The position numbers and the translations under genes were made by a program. The notes beneath the pieces are model-generated. The model saw nothing but the letters and a program-made list of their open reading frames with translations, was not told where the DNA came from and did not search any database. A stretch of DNA of 64,000 bases, from positions 1-64,000 of the forward strand of contig CAIQIA010000026.1 in the NCBI GenBank assembly GCA_903871775.1, in the 5' to 3' direction. Shown piece by piece: positions 1-8,979 of this stretch. This DNA is from an uncultured cyanobacterium. GTDB lineage: Bacteria > Cyanobacteriota > Cyanobacteriia > PCC-6307 > Cyanobiaceae. Position 1 is the stretch's first letter; the number at the start of each line of letters is the position of its first letter.

Positions 1-131
1 CACATTCAGCGGTCAGGGTTCATAGTGGATATCTGGAGCTGAGCAATCAGCCTCCAGGCAGTCATCCCCTGACTGCTCCTGTTCACCCTCCGGAAAGGGT
101 CACAGGACCTCCTGAGTTACACCACTTCAAG

Positions 132-338
132 GGGCGCAACCTGGGCTTTCCCACCGTGAAGCTCGATACCGGCCTCTTCATGGCCTCCGCCCAGCGGATC
201 TACCGCGCCGCGGGATTCGAACCGATCGGCCCCTATGCCGGTGCCGAACCACCAGAGGTGCTGCAGCCCATCTGGCTGTACTTGGAAAAAAACTCTGAGC
301 TGCCTCCACCTCGTGACGATTCCCACCGTCAGGGGTGA
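132..338 (+). pseudogene. Remnant of a GNAT N-acetyltransferase (C-terminal part)
   Basis: The frame reads GRNLGFPTVKLDTG, then ASAQRIYRAAGF and PIGPY, and ends near YLEKN. This matches the C-terminal third of GNAT acetyltransferases (LETG, then LYRxxGF, then the final strand). No N-terminal half or acetyl-CoA loop (R/QxxGxG/A) is visible in the 130 bases before it, although the frame stays open to the window edge. The only start codons are internal (GTG at 156, ATG at 180). It ends with a non-conserved tail and overlaps the 3' end of murF on the other strand. It is probably a decayed or truncated gene. A functional gene extending left of the window with an unusual middle cannot be excluded. 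Confidence 0.5.
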
Positions 339-1774
339 ATGGGCCCACCCCCATCCTCACCCTGATCCCCACTGAGCAACGGCAGCAGCCGTTCCAGCGC
401 CACACCCCGGCTGGCCTTGAGCAGCACATGGTCACCGGCCTGCAGCCATTGGCGCAACGGCTCAGCAGCCGCTTCGGGGGTGGCGGCCCGCTGCAGCAGC
501 GGCAGCCCCTCGGCACCGGCCAGCAGCGCCGTGGCTTCGGGGTCACTGGCCACCACCACCAGGCCCGCCAGCCCCAGGGCCCGGGCCCGTTCGCCCACGG
601 CCCGATGCAGCGCAAGGCTGCGGTCGCCCAGTTCGAGCATCGTGCCCAGCACCGCAAACGTGCGGCCCCCCGGCTGGGCCGCCAGCAGCTCAAGGCTCGC
701 CAGCACCGCCTCGGGCGACGCGTTGTAGGTCTCGTCGAGCACGGTCACCCCCTCCAGGGCTCCGCCCAGCGCCACCCGCCGCGCCCGCCCCCCCGGCAGG
801 GTCACCGCCAGGGCCTGCAACGCCGCCGCCGGCACCTGCAATCGTTCGGCCACCGCCAGCGCCAGCAGCAGGTTGCGGGCGTTGTGGCGCCCCTCCAGCG
901 GCAGGACCAGCTCCAGCGGCGCCGCCCCCCCCTCAACCCGCAGGCGGACATCGGCCAGCAGCGTTCCCACCCGGTCGGGGGCTGGGGTGCCCGGGGCCCG
1001 TTCGTCATCGTGCAGCGCCACCCGGCACACCGTGCCCGCCCAGGCCGCCGCCAGGGCCGCCTCCAGCAGCCCATCGCCCGCCGGCACCACCAGCAGCCCC
1101 GCCGGATCGAGGGCCGCCGCGATCTCGCATTTGGCCGTGGCGATCGCCTCACGGCTGCCCAGCCGGCCGATGTGGGCCGTGCCGATGTTGGTGATCACCG
1201 CCACATCGGGCCTGGCGCAGACGCTCAGCCGTTCAATCTCCCCCAGCCCCCGCATGCCCATCTCGACCACCACCGCCGCCACATCCGATCGGCAACGCAG
1301 CAAGGTGCGCGGCACACCGATGTCGTTGTTTTCGTTGCCGACGCTCGCTTCGACCGGCCCCAGCGGCGCCAGGCAGGCGCGGATCAGTTCGCGGGTGGTG
1401 GTCTTGCCCGCCGACCCCGTCACCGCCACCACCGGCGCCCGCAGCTGCTGCCGCCAGAGCGTCGCCACCTGCTGGTAGGCCAGCTGGGTGTCGGGCACCG
1501 CCAGGGTCGCCAGCCCCGCCGGCGGGGTGCCGTTCCAGCCGTCGGCCACCAGCGCACCGGCGGCCCCCACGCTCAGGGCCGCCTCGAGGTAGTCGTGACC
1601 ATCGAACCGGTCGCCCTGCAGCGGCACGAACAGATCGCCGGGCCCCACCGTGCGGGTGTCGGTGCTCACCTGCTCGAAGGCCCACTGCAGCGTCTCGGGT
1701 TCGACACCCCCCTGCCGCCGCACAGGGCGGCCGAAATGACGCTCGAGATCGTGCAGGCAGAGGGTCGGACTCAT
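329..1774 (-). CDS. murF: UDP-N-acetylmuramoyl-tripeptide--D-alanyl-D-alanine ligase MurF
   Basis: This cytoplasmic Mur ligase adds D-Ala-D-Ala to the UDP-MurNAc-tripeptide, the last cytoplasmic step of the peptidoglycan stem peptide. The 481-residue length is normal. Visible features are the N-terminal uridine-binding domain (about 1-110), the ATP-binding P-loop GSAGKTT at 120-126, the NENNDIGVP motif at 147-155, NIGTAHIG at 196-203, and DETYNASP at 347-354 opening the C-terminal domain. It starts at ATG 1774. The upstream gene's stop overlaps this start as ATGA, so the two are likely translationally coupled. It is the last gene of a leftward cluster with glgA. Confidence 0.95.
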   Translation of the reverse strand: MSPTLCLHDLERHFGRPVRRQGGVEPETLQWAFEQVSTDTRTVGPGDLFVPLQGDRFDGHDYLEAALSVGAAGALVADGWNGTPPAGLATLAVPDTQLAYQQVATLWRQQLRAPVVAVTGSAGKTTTRELIRACLAPLGPVEASVGNENNDIGVPRTLLRCRSDVAAVVVEMGMRGLGEIERLSVCARPDVAVITNIGTAHIGRLGSREAIATAKCEIAAALDPAGLLVVPAGDGLLEAALAAAWAGTVCRVALHDDERAPGTPAPDRVGTLLADVRLRVEGGAAPLELVLPLEGRHNARNLLLALAVAERLQVPAAALQALAVTLPGGRARRVALGGALEGVTVLDETYNASPEAVLASLELLAAQPGGRTFAVLGTMLELGDRSLALHRAVGERARALGLAGLVVVASDPEATALLAGAEGLPLLQRAATPEAAAEPLRQWLQAGDHVLLKASRGVALERLLPLLSGDQGEDGGGPIHP

Positions 1775-2484
1775 GGGGGCGGTGGCGTAAGGCGGGGGCG
1801 GGGGTTGAGCAGAATCATGCCGTCGCCCACCAGTGCCGATCGACCCACGAGGTCAGCCTGCGGGCCGAGCAGCTCGAGCCTCCCGTAACCCATGGCCCGC
1901 GTCTGCTGCAGCCAGCCGTCGGCGAGGCGCTGGCGGTCGTCGAAGGGCAGCGACAGAAAGGCCGGCGTCACCTCCAGCTGCAATCGGCCCTGCAGCGGCT
2001 GGGGCCTGGCCGTTTGCAGCAGATCGGTGGCGCCTTCGGCCTTGAACAGCTCGAGCAGCGGGTCGAGGGCCGGTGGCGTGGGGGCCGGCAGCTGGGTTTC
2101 TGCCGTCACCGGGGATGGTTCGGTCCCGGGGGCCGGCAGGGGATCGAGGGGCAGCGCGAGGGGGGGTGGGGCAGGGGCGGCGGGGGCGGTGCCGTGGCGC
2201 AGCAGCAGCACCGGCGGCAGCAGCAGCAACCCCAGGGCCAGCAGCAGCAGCAACGGCCAGAACCAGACTGTCAGCCCCCGGGGCCAGAAGCCCGGCACCG
2301 ACAGTTCGCCGCTGAAATTCCGCCGCCACAGTTCCCGCAGCCGCAGGCCGACAAAGGCCGCCAGGGCCGGCAGGTCGCGGGCCAGGTCATCGAGCAGCCG
2401 CCGCCAGGGGCTGCGCCACACCACCGGCAGCAGCGACCCCGGGGCCGCTGGCGACTCTGATGGCTCGGGCTCAGCCGCCGCCAC
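1771..2484 (-). CDS. Conserved hypothetical single-pass membrane protein
   Basis: This 237-residue protein has no recognised family. It has a basic/aromatic N-terminal segment ([19 protein letters not shown]), one strong transmembrane segment around residues 73-95 (leucine-rich, preceded by LTVWFWP), and a Pro/Ala-rich linker of about 40 residues. A C-terminal soluble part of about 95 residues contains [16 protein letters not shown]. The topology suggests a small domain held off the membrane by a proline-rich spacer. It starts with GTG at 2484, inside the 3' end of glgA (14 nt overlap), and its TGA overlaps the murF ATG. It therefore sits between glycogen synthase and murF in one transcription unit. 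Any role in envelope growth is inference from position only. Confidence 0.7.
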   Translation of the reverse strand: MAAAEPEPSESPAAPGSLLPVVWRSPWRRLLDDLARDLPALAAFVGLRLRELWRRNFSGELSVPGFWPRGLTVWFWPLLLLLALGLLLLPPVLLLRHGTAPAAPAPPPLALPLDPLPAPGTEPSPVTAETQLPAPTPPALDPLLELFKAEGATDLLQTARPQPLQGRLQLEVTPAFLSLPFDDRQRLADGWLQQTRAMGYGRLELLGPQADLVGRSALVGDGMILLNPRPRLTPPPP

Positions 2485-4015
2485 GCCGGCGCAGCAGCGA
2501 CAGCGGGTTCAGCCGCCGCTGGGGCTCGGGCTGGGGGGCCGGGGCCGGCCCACGGGCTTCGGCTTCGGCCCGGGCCGCCACCTGGTCGGGCGGCTGGGGC
2601 TGCGAAAAACGCGCCACGCTCTCGGCTTCGGGGCTGGGTTCCTTGACGCCGCACACCTCGCGGTAGAGCTGGTCATAGGCCTCGGCCGACCGGGCCCAGC
2701 TGAAATCCAGGCGCATCACCCGCTGCATCAGCTCCTGCCAGCTGCCCCGATGGCGGTAGGCCTCCCAGGCCCGCACCAGGGCGGTGTACAGGTCCACCGG
2801 CTCGTAGCGGTCGAAGCAGAAGCCGTTGCCCGTCTGTTCGCCCGGGTCGTAGGGCGGCACCGTGTCCACCAGGCCCCCCACCCGCCGCACCACCGGGATG
2901 GTGCCGTAACGCATGGCCAGCAGCTGGCTGATGCCGCAGGGTTCGAACCGCGACGGCATCAGAAAGGCGTCACTGCCGGCGTACACCAGCCGCGAGAGGT
3001 CGTCGTCGTAGGTGAGGAAGGCGGCGAAGCGGCCGGGATGGCTGGCGGCCATCTGCCAGAGGCCGCTCTCGTACGAGCGGTCGCCGGTGCCCAGCACCAC
3101 GATCTGGGTGTCGGTGTAGGCCAGAAAACGGTCGGCCACCTGCAGCAGCAGGTCGACGCCCTTCTGGTCCACCAGGCGGCTCACCATGCCGATCAGAAAG
3201 GTGCCGGGCTGCTGGGGCAGGCCCATGCGCTCCTGCAGCTTGCGCTTGCATTCGGCCTTGCCCGACAGGTCATCGGCGCTGTAAGTGGCCGGCAGCCGCC
3301 GGTCGGTGGCCGGGTTCCAGCTGTCGACATCGATGCCGTTGAGGATGCCGCGCAGCTTGCCGCTGATGTAGTTGAGCAGGCCGTCGAGCTTCTCGCCGTA
3401 CTCGGCCGTGCGGATCTCCTGGGCGTAGGTGGGTGACACGGCATTCACCCGGTCGGCGTAGAGCAGGGCCGCCGCCATCGTGTGGTCACCCTGCATGTAC
3501 CAGGGGCACCAGGTCATGCGGTCGAGCTTCCAGCGCCAGGGGCCCTGGTACTTGAGGTTGTGGATGGTGAAGACCGTGCTGATCTCGGGGTCCTGGTGCA
3601 TCCACACCGGAATCATCCCCGTGTGCCAGTCATGGCAGTGCAGAACCGCCGGCTTCCAGACGTTCCAGGCGAACTCGGCGGTGGCGCTGGCAAAGAAGGT
3701 GAAACGCCAGTCCTCGTCTTCGCCGCCATAGACCCGTTCGCCGTCGAAGGCCGGATGGCCGACCAGGTACAGCGGCACTCCGTTGTCGGGATGGCGGGTC
3801 TCGAACACGGAGAACTCGGCCCCCATGGTGTGGGCCCGCCAGATCGGCTCTTCAGGAATCGACAGGCGCGACCAGAGCTTGCCGTAGCCCGGCATGATGA
3901 TGCGCACGTCATGGCCCAGGGCCGCCAGGGCCGGTGGCAGGGAGCCCACCACGTCCCCCATCCCCCCCACCTTGACCATCGGGGCGCATTCGGCGGCCGC
4001 GAAGAGGATGCGCAT
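2471..4015 (-). CDS. glgA: Glycogen synthase GlgA (GT5)
   Basis: This enzyme transfers glucose from ADP-glucose to the growing alpha-1,4-glucan chain in cytoplasmic glycogen synthesis. The protein is 514 residues, with the ADP-glucose-binding KVGG motif at 15-18, the HCHDWHTG motif at 126-133, VSRLVDQKG at 278-286, and the C-terminal GT-B signature MPSRFEPCG at 353-361 followed by GGLVDTV. The final 40 or so residues are Pro/Ala/Arg-rich and go beyond the catalytic fold. It starts at ATG 4015 with the family-typical MRILFAAAE. The branching enzyme glgB is also in this window, about 35 kb away. Downstream it overlaps the next gene by 14 nt. Confidence 0.96.
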   Translation of the reverse strand: MRILFAAAECAPMVKVGGMGDVVGSLPPALAALGHDVRIIMPGYGKLWSRLSIPEEPIWRAHTMGAEFSVFETRHPDNGVPLYLVGHPAFDGERVYGGEDEDWRFTFFASATAEFAWNVWKPAVLHCHDWHTGMIPVWMHQDPEISTVFTIHNLKYQGPWRWKLDRMTWCPWYMQGDHTMAAALLYADRVNAVSPTYAQEIRTAEYGEKLDGLLNYISGKLRGILNGIDVDSWNPATDRRLPATYSADDLSGKAECKRKLQERMGLPQQPGTFLIGMVSRLVDQKGVDLLLQVADRFLAYTDTQIVVLGTGDRSYESGLWQMAASHPGRFAAFLTYDDDLSRLVYAGSDAFLMPSRFEPCGISQLLAMRYGTIPVVRRVGGLVDTVPPYDPGEQTGNGFCFDRYEPVDLYTALVRAWEAYRHRGSWQELMQRVMRLDFSWARSAEAYDQLYREVCGVKEPSPEAESVARFSQPQPPDQVAARAEAEARGPAPAPQPEPQRRLNPLSLLRRRGGG

Positions 4016-4054
4016 CGTTCACCGACAGGGTCGGCGGCGACTCTACGGGGGCCC

Positions 4055-4654
4055 TCAGGGCAGCACCGTCACCGTGGTGCCGACGCTGACGCGATCGAAC
4101 ACATCCCGCACGTCCTCATCGAACAGGCGCACGCAACCGTGCGACACCGCATGGCCCACCGTCCAGCGGTGGGGGGTGCCATGGAAGCCCGCCACCGTGC
4201 AGCCGCGGATGTCGAGCATCCGCTCACCGTCGTGGGCCTTCTTGGGGGTGCAGTCGCGGGCGAAGCCGATCCAGCGGCTGCCCAGGGGGTTGGCGTCGCT
4301 GCCCGAGGCCGTCACGGCGCCGGACTCGGGATGGGCCCAGCTGGGGTCGATCACCTTGTCGAGCACCTTGAAACGGCCGGCGGGGGTTTCCCAGCCCGGC
4401 ATGCCCACCGCCACCGGCCAGCGGCCCAGCACCTGCCCCCCCTCGACCAGCAGCAGCTGGCGGCGGCTGCGGTGCAGCACCAGCTGCCGTTCAGCCTGCT
4501 CGAGCAGCGCCGGCGGCAGGTCAGACAGCCGCAGGGGCAGGGGCCGCAGGGGATGGTCGGGATCGTCGAGGGGGCCGGCCCGCAGGGGGGCCGGACCGAG
4601 CAGCGGCGCCAGGCTCAGCAGCAGGGGCAGCAGCAGTCGCAGGGAACGCTCCAT
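4055..4654 (-). CDS. L,D-transpeptidase (YkuD family), copy 1
   Basis: A predicted exported peptidoglycan cross-linking or anchoring enzyme of 199 residues. A hydrophobic signal peptide covers about residues 1-26 (LLLPLLLSLAPLLG, then an Ala/Arg-Ala region). The YkuD fold follows (about 55-199), with the complete catalytic signature: His158 in FHGT and SHGCVRL at 171-177, whose Cys174 would be the nucleophile. The start chosen is ATG 4654; the frame stays open further upstream, but that part is only the shadow of the neighbouring gene. It lies 13 nt after a second L,D-transpeptidase, so this is a tandem, probably co-transcribed pair. The substrate (cross-link or protein anchoring) cannot be told from sequence. 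Confidence 0.9.
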   Translation of the reverse strand: MERSLRLLLPLLLSLAPLLGPAPLRAGPLDDPDHPLRPLPLRLSDLPPALLEQAERQLVLHRSRRQLLLVEGGQVLGRWPVAVGMPGWETPAGRFKVLDKVIDPSWAHPESGAVTASGSDANPLGSRWIGFARDCTPKKAHDGERMLDIRGCTVAGFHGTPHRWTVGHAVSHGCVRLFDEDVRDVFDRVSVGTTVTVLP

Positions 4655-4667
4655 CGGACCGGCGGCG

Positions 4668-5231
4668 TCAGTCGATGACCCGCACGGTGGTGCCTTCCCG
4701 CACCAGGTCGAACAGGGCGACGGCATCACGGTCGAACATGCGCACGCAGCCGTTGCTGGCCGCCGATCCGATGGAACCCACGTTACCGCTGCCGTGGAAG
4801 CCGATCTCCTTGCACACCTCCGGGCGGTAGGCGGGGGGGTTCGGGTCCATGGAGGTGCGGTTGCCGCAGGCGTACCAGAAGCCCATCCAGCGGGTGCCGA
4901 TCGGACCCATGGGGCTGGGAGCCACGTGCTTGGCCTCCCAGGGGCTCGACCAGACGGGGTCCTTCTGCATCCGGAAGATGCGGTGCTCGCCGGCCGGGGT
5001 GGGGGCATCGGGGCGACCGACGGCCACCGGGAACGAGGCGATCTCGACAGCATCCCGCAGCACCCGCACCCGGCGCTGCCGGCGGCTCAGCTCCACCACC
5101 AGCGACGGCTCGAGCGTGCGGGCAACCTGCGGATCGCGGGAGGCGATGGCCTCGGGGGCGGCGAAGGCCGGTGTGACGCCCAGCACGGGCAGTCCGAGCA
5201 GCAGGCTGAGGGGGGCCAGCAGACTTTTCAT
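4668..5231 (-). CDS. L,D-transpeptidase (YkuD family), copy 2 with SNGC motif
   Basis: This second YkuD protein has 187 residues. The signal peptide is about 1-24 (ending AFA) and the YkuD domain is about 45-187. The upstream motif His is H146 in FHGSGN, and the catalytic loop reads SNGCVRM at 159-165 with Cys162. The usual SHGC has Asn in place of His. The rest of the loop is intact, so the enzyme may still be active, with changed properties, but that is not shown. It also carries two extra cysteines (near 122 and 140) that copy 1 lacks in the same places. It starts at ATG 5231 and is followed after 13 nt by copy 1. The roughly 100 nt upstream gap would hold the promoter. Confidence 0.88.
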   Translation of the reverse strand: MKSLLAPLSLLLGLPVLGVTPAFAAPEAIASRDPQVARTLEPSLVVELSRRQRRVRVLRDAVEIASFPVAVGRPDAPTPAGEHRIFRMQKDPVWSSPWEAKHVAPSPMGPIGTRWMGFWYACGNRTSMDPNPPAYRPEVCKEIGFHGSGNVGSIGSAASNGCVRMFDRDAVALFDLVREGTTVRVID

Positions 5232-5335
5232 CGGCAGAGGGGAATGCTCCCCATCTGCTAGCGGGCCAGACTCGCGAGACGCACACGTCTTAATCGTTTC
5301 AGCAGAGTCAAAGCACTGGACTCAGTCTGCGACGG

Positions 5336-6214
5336 TCACGGGAGCCAGGGAGACGCGCCGAAGTCGGGGGGGCGCTTCTCAAGAAAGGCCTGCTTCCCCT
5401 CCCGGCCCTCCTCGGTTCGATAAAAGAGATGCGTCGCCTGGCCCGCCAGCTCCTGCAGGCCCGCCATGCCATCGGTCTCGGCGTTGAACGCCGCCTTGAG
5501 ACAGCGGATCGCCGTGGGGCTGTGGGCCAGGATCTCGCGGGCCCACAGCACCCCCTCGTTCTCGAGCTGCGCCAGGGGCACCACCTCGTTCACCAGCCCC
5601 ATGGCCAGGGCCTGGTGGGCGCCGTAGCGGCGGCAGAGGAACCAGATCTCCCGCGCCCGCCGCTGCCCCACCAGCCGGGCCAGGTGGCCGCAGCCGAAGC
5701 CCCCGTCGAAGCTGCCCACCCGCGGACCCGTCTGGCCGAACTGGGCGTTCTCGGCCGCCAGGCTCAGGTCGCAGAGCAGGTGCAGCACCTGCCCGCCGCC
5801 GATGGCATAGCCGGCCACCAGGGCGATCACCACCTTCGGCAGGCTGCGGATCTGCCGCTGCAGGTCCAGCACGTTCAGCGACGGCAGGCCGTCTTCGTCG
5901 AGGTAGCCGCCATCCCCCCGCACCGACTGATCGCCGCCGGCGCAGAAGGCATAGCCGCCGTCGGCCGCCGGCCCCACCCCCGTGAACAGCACCACGCCGA
6001 TGGCGGGGTCATGGCGCACCCGATGGAAGGCATCGCACAGTTCCCGCACCGTGCGGGGCCTGAAGGCATTGCGTTTGTCAGGCCGGTTGATGGCGATGCG
6101 GGCGATGCCCTCGCCCTCGGCCCGGTCCAGCAGCACGTCCTCGTAGCTGCCCCAGGGGATCCAGGTCAGCAGGGGGTCACCGGGCAGCACCCGGCGGGAC
6201 GGGGACGGCGGCAT
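5336..6214 (-). CDS. menB: 1,4-dihydroxy-2-naphthoyl-CoA synthase MenB
   Basis: A crotonase-fold enzyme that closes the second ring of the naphthoquinone (O-succinylbenzoyl-CoA to DHNA-CoA) on the way to phylloquinone, the photosystem I cofactor. The 292-residue protein has CAGGDQ at 91-96, the oxyanion-hole segment [11 protein letters not shown] at 135-145, and [12 protein letters not shown] at 161-172, all typical of MenB. The start chosen is ATG 6214. The reading frame is open upstream, but that extension is a shadow of menD. The menD stop and this start share bases as TGATG, so the two enzymes of the pathway are translationally coupled. Confidence 0.95.
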   Translation of the reverse strand: MPPSPSRRVLPGDPLLTWIPWGSYEDVLLDRAEGEGIARIAINRPDKRNAFRPRTVRELCDAFHRVRHDPAIGVVLFTGVGPAADGGYAFCAGGDQSVRGDGGYLDEDGLPSLNVLDLQRQIRSLPKVVIALVAGYAIGGGQVLHLLCDLSLAAENAQFGQTGPRVGSFDGGFGCGHLARLVGQRRAREIWFLCRRYGAHQALAMGLVNEVVPLAQLENEGVLWAREILAHSPTAIRCLKAAFNAETDGMAGLQELAGQATHLFYRTEEGREGKQAFLEKRPPDFGASPWLP

Positions 6215-7983
6215 CAGCTCAGGGTCGTGGGGGGTTGCCACCATCCTGCGGGTCCCGGCGGCTGCAGCAGGCGGCGGCGGAGGGCCCCATCGGCGGCCCG
6301 GTCGGTGCCGAGCCGCAGCAGCCGCAGGGGATCGTTGGCCTCGGGGGCCAGCAGCCACTCCAGATCGTCGGCCAGCTGGTCGAGGCGCTCGGCCCCCCGG
6401 CGGGCCGGCACGCCGTGGGCCGCCGCCAGGGCCAGGGGGTCCACCGCCTGGGGCATGGCGAACAGGCGGTCGAAGTCGAGGCCCTGGCGCGGAATCGGCA
6501 GCTGCTCGAACAGGCCGCCGCCACCGTTGTCGATCAGCAGCACCCGCAGCCGGGCCGCCGGGGCCCGCCGGGCCAGCTCCTGCCGCCACAGCCAGCCGTT
6601 GCCGTCATGCAGCAGGGCCAGGTCGCCCGTCACCAGCAGCACCATGCCCCAGGCCGCCGCCAGCCCCGCCGCCAGGGAGAGGGTGCCATCGATGCCCGAG
6701 GCGCCACGGAAACTCACCACCGGCCGCTGCCGTGCGGGGCAGCCCGCCCAGCTCTCCCAGTCGCGCACGGGGCTGCTGTTGGCCAGCATCACGGGCAGGC
6801 CGTCGGGCAGCTGCCGTTGCAGCCAGCGGGCCAGGGCCGGTTCACTCAACGGGCCCTCCGGCGCCAGCTCCCGGTCGAGCCCGGCCTGGAGGGCCGCCTC
6901 GGCCCGCTGCCAGCGGCCCGCCAGGGCGACACTCGCCGCCCCAGGCTCCCCCGGGGCCAGGGCCGCCTCCCAGGCCTCGAGGCCATCGCAGCACTGGCGC
7001 ACGCCGCCGTTGACCGGGTCGAGCCGCCGGGGGTCCCCTTCGCTCACCAGCTCCTGGATGGCCTCGAGCCCGGCCAGCCAGTCGTGCAGCCGTCGGCTGG
7101 CAGGCAGCGACCCCAGGCGCAGCACCTGCCCCACCGGCGGCACCAGCGCCGGATCCGCCAGCAGGGCGTCGTAGCCCGCCACCACGGACAGGGGCAGGCC
7201 CCGCAGCCCCGAGGCCGGGTCGGCCAGCACCGGCCAGCCCGTGCGGCGGCAGAGGCGCCGCAGGGCCCCCGCAAAGCCGGCCGCCGCCCCCCGGCGCCAG
7301 GGGCCGGCGACGATCACCCCAGGCTGGTCGGGGTCGAGCGCCGGGGCGGAGGCGTCGGCGCTGAGGACGGTCTCGGGGGCGTTGTCGCGGCTGATCGCCG
7401 CCGGCGGCGGCGCGCTGCCGATCGCGGCGTGCAGCGGTTCTTCAAAGGGCAGATTCAGGTGCACCGGCCCGGCCGGCAGCCCCAGGCAGTGGCGCCAGGC
7501 GGTGCGGGCCATGGTCGCCAGGCGGGCGTCGTCGGCCCCGTGCAGCCCCGCCATCGGCCCCTGCAGCAGCAGCCGGCAGACCGGCAGCAGAAAGGCCTCC
7601 TGGTTCACGGTCTGGTTGGCACCGCAGTCCTTGAGGCGTTCAGGACGGTCAGCGGTCAGCAGCAGCAGGGGCAGGGCACTGCGGTCAGCCTCGACGGCCG
7701 CCGGCAGCAGCTCGGCCACGGCGGTGCCGCTGGTGGTGACCACCGCCGCCGGCAGCCCGTCGGCCCGGGCGAGCCCCAGGGCGAAGAACGCCGCCGAGCG
7801 TTCATCGATGGCGGTGAACAGCTGCAGCCCATGGGGTTCGAGGGCAGCGGCGGCCAGGGCCAGGGGGCCCGAACGGCTGCCGGGGCAGAGCACCAGCCGC
7901 CGCAGGCCCAGGCCATGGAAAGCCGCCAGCAGGGCGCCGGCGGCCCGTCGATTCTCGAGCGCCTGTTCAGCCACCGGACCCAC
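6214..7983 (-). CDS. menD: 2-succinyl-5-enolpyruvyl-6-hydroxy-3-cyclohexene-1-carboxylate synthase MenD
   Basis: A thiamine-diphosphate enzyme that condenses 2-oxoglutarate with isochorismate, the first committed step of menaquinone/phylloquinone synthesis. The recognisable start of the fold is [16 protein letters not shown] then [16 protein letters not shown]. Other features are [36 protein letters not shown] and [13 protein letters not shown], followed by the ThDP/Mg segment [14 protein letters not shown]. The start is uncertain: GTG 7983 is used here (589 residues), but GTG 7974 and ATG 8022 are in frame. The last would overlap the divergent lepB start by 2 nt. The stop overlaps the menB start. 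Confidence 0.92.
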   Translation of the reverse strand: MGPVAEQALENRRAAGALLAAFHGLGLRRLVLCPGSRSGPLALAAAALEPHGLQLFTAIDERSAAFFALGLARADGLPAAVVTTSGTAVAELLPAAVEADRSALPLLLLTADRPERLKDCGANQTVNQEAFLLPVCRLLLQGPMAGLHGADDARLATMARTAWRHCLGLPAGPVHLNLPFEEPLHAAIGSAPPPAAISRDNAPETVLSADASAPALDPDQPGVIVAGPWRRGAAAGFAGALRRLCRRTGWPVLADPASGLRGLPLSVVAGYDALLADPALVPPVGQVLRLGSLPASRRLHDWLAGLEAIQELVSEGDPRRLDPVNGGVRQCCDGLEAWEAALAPGEPGAASVALAGRWQRAEAALQAGLDRELAPEGPLSEPALARWLQRQLPDGLPVMLANSSPVRDWESWAGCPARQRPVVSFRGASGIDGTLSLAAGLAAAWGMVLLVTGDLALLHDGNGWLWRQELARRAPAARLRVLLIDNGGGGLFEQLPIPRQGLDFDRLFAMPQAVDPLALAAAHGVPARRGAERLDQLADDLEWLLAPEANDPLRLLRLGTDRAADGALRRRLLQPPGPAGWWQPPTTLS

Positions 7984-8020
7984 CGCCGTGAGCCACGATT
8001 GTGCGACCCGCCCGACCCCC

Positions 8021-8578
8021 ATGACCTCCAGCGGCCAGTCGTCCGGCGGCGCCCTGGGGGAGCAGCTGCGCAGCCTGCTGCTGGTGCTGCTGCTGGCCCT
8101 CGTGCTGCGCTGGGGGGTGGTCGAACCCCGCTGGATCCCCTCCGAATCGATGCTGCCGACCCTGCAGCCCCGGGACCGGGTGCTGGTGTGGAAGCTCGGC
8201 CACCGCCTCGGCCGCGAACCCGGGCGGGGGGCAATCGTGGTCTTCAGGCCGCCGGCCCGGCTCACCGCCGGCGGTTACGACGGCGACGCCGCCCTGATCA
8301 AGCGGGTGGTGGGTCTGCCCGGCGACCGCATCGCCGTGGCGGAGGGACAGCTGCAGCGCAACGGTGTCGCCGTGGCCGAACCGTTCATCGCCGGGCCGAT
8401 GGCCTACGCCCTCCCCGCTCTCACCGTTGCCGCCGGTGACCTGCTGGTGCTGGGGGACAACCGCAACGCCAGCCTCGATTCCCACCTCTGGGGCCCCCTG
8501 CCGGAGGAGAAGCTGATCGGCGAAGCCGTCTGGCGTTACTGGCCCCTCGAGCGCTTCGGGCCCCTGCCGCATGGCTGA
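8021..8578 (+). CDS. lepB: Signal peptidase I
   Basis: A membrane-bound type I leader peptidase that cleaves signal peptides on the outer face of the inner or thylakoid membrane. The protein is 185 residues: one N-terminal membrane anchor (about 18-32, leucine/valine-rich), then box B PSESMLPTL with the nucleophile Ser43, then box D LIKRVVGLPGD with the general-base Lys94, and box E GDNRNASLDSHLWGPL near 147-162. It lies divergently against menD with almost no intergenic space, so its promoter must lie inside menD coding sequence. It starts at ATG 8021; no Shine-Dalgarno is apparent. Confidence 0.94.
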   Translation: MTSSGQSSGGALGEQLRSLLLVLLLALVLRWGVVEPRWIPSESMLPTLQPRDRVLVWKLGHRLGREPGRGAIVVFRPPARLTAGGYDGDAALIKRVVGLPGDRIAVAEGQLQRNGVAVAEPFIAGPMAYALPALTVAAGDLLVLGDNRNASLDSHLWGPLPEEKLIGEAVWRYWPLERFGPLPHG

Positions 8579-8627
8579 GCCCCATGCGGTGCTGTTAAGT
8601 TGAGCGTTGGCCCTGGCCTGGTACGGA

Positions 8628-8954
8628 ATGTTCAATCCCGAGTTTCTGACGACGGAATCCGATGCCATGGCGGGCAACGGCCTCATCCGTTACCTGCAGG
8701 ACCAGAGCCCCGATGTGCTGCAGCGGGTGGCCCGCTCCGCCGGCCCCGATGTGCAGGAGATCATTCGCCACAACGTGCAGGGCCTGCTGGGGATGCTTCC
8801 CGGCGAGCAGTTCGAGGTCAAGGTGCAGACCAGCCGCGACAACCTGGCCGGCCTGCTGGCCTCGGCGATGATGACCGGGTATTTCCTCCGCCAGATGGAA
8901 CAGCGCATGGAGCTGGAGCGCTCTGTGTTCGGCACCATCAGCGACGACGACTGA
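8628..8954 (+). CDS. DUF760 family protein
   Basis: This 108-residue soluble protein matches the cyanobacterial and chloroplast DUF760 family. Diagnostic features are LIRYLQDQSPDVLQRV, a short helix around PDVQEIIRHNVQGLLGMLP, and the signature TSRDNLAGLLASAMMTGYFL followed by a Met/Arg/Glu-rich C-terminal helix. There is no signal peptide or membrane segment. ATG 8628 (MFNPEFLT) is preferred over the GTG/ATG-like codon at 8607 because homologues begin with an aromatic-Asn-Pro stretch. It follows lepB by 49 nt and may share its transcript. In plants a DUF760 protein has been linked to regulated protein turnover; the cyanobacterial function is not established. Confidence 0.85.
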   Translation: MFNPEFLTTESDAMAGNGLIRYLQDQSPDVLQRVARSAGPDVQEIIRHNVQGLLGMLPGEQFEVKVQTSRDNLAGLLASAMMTGYFLRQMEQRMELERSVFGTISDDD

Positions 8955-8979
8955 ACCCGGGGGTGTCCCCAGGGGGCGG

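Noticed and set aside
2160-2270. Possible CAG/GCA repeat tract
   Set aside because: It encodes the leucine-rich membrane segment and adjoining proline-rich linker of the small membrane protein; the repeats follow from codon choice.
1892-3436. Long plus-strand frame opposite the membrane protein and glgA
   Set aside because: It is a low-complexity Ser/Arg/Gly translation with no motif; glgA on the other strand is certain.
6235-8439. A 734-codon plus-strand frame across menD and lepB
   Set aside because: Shadow frame. The real lepB uses another frame with intact Ser43 and Lys94 motifs.
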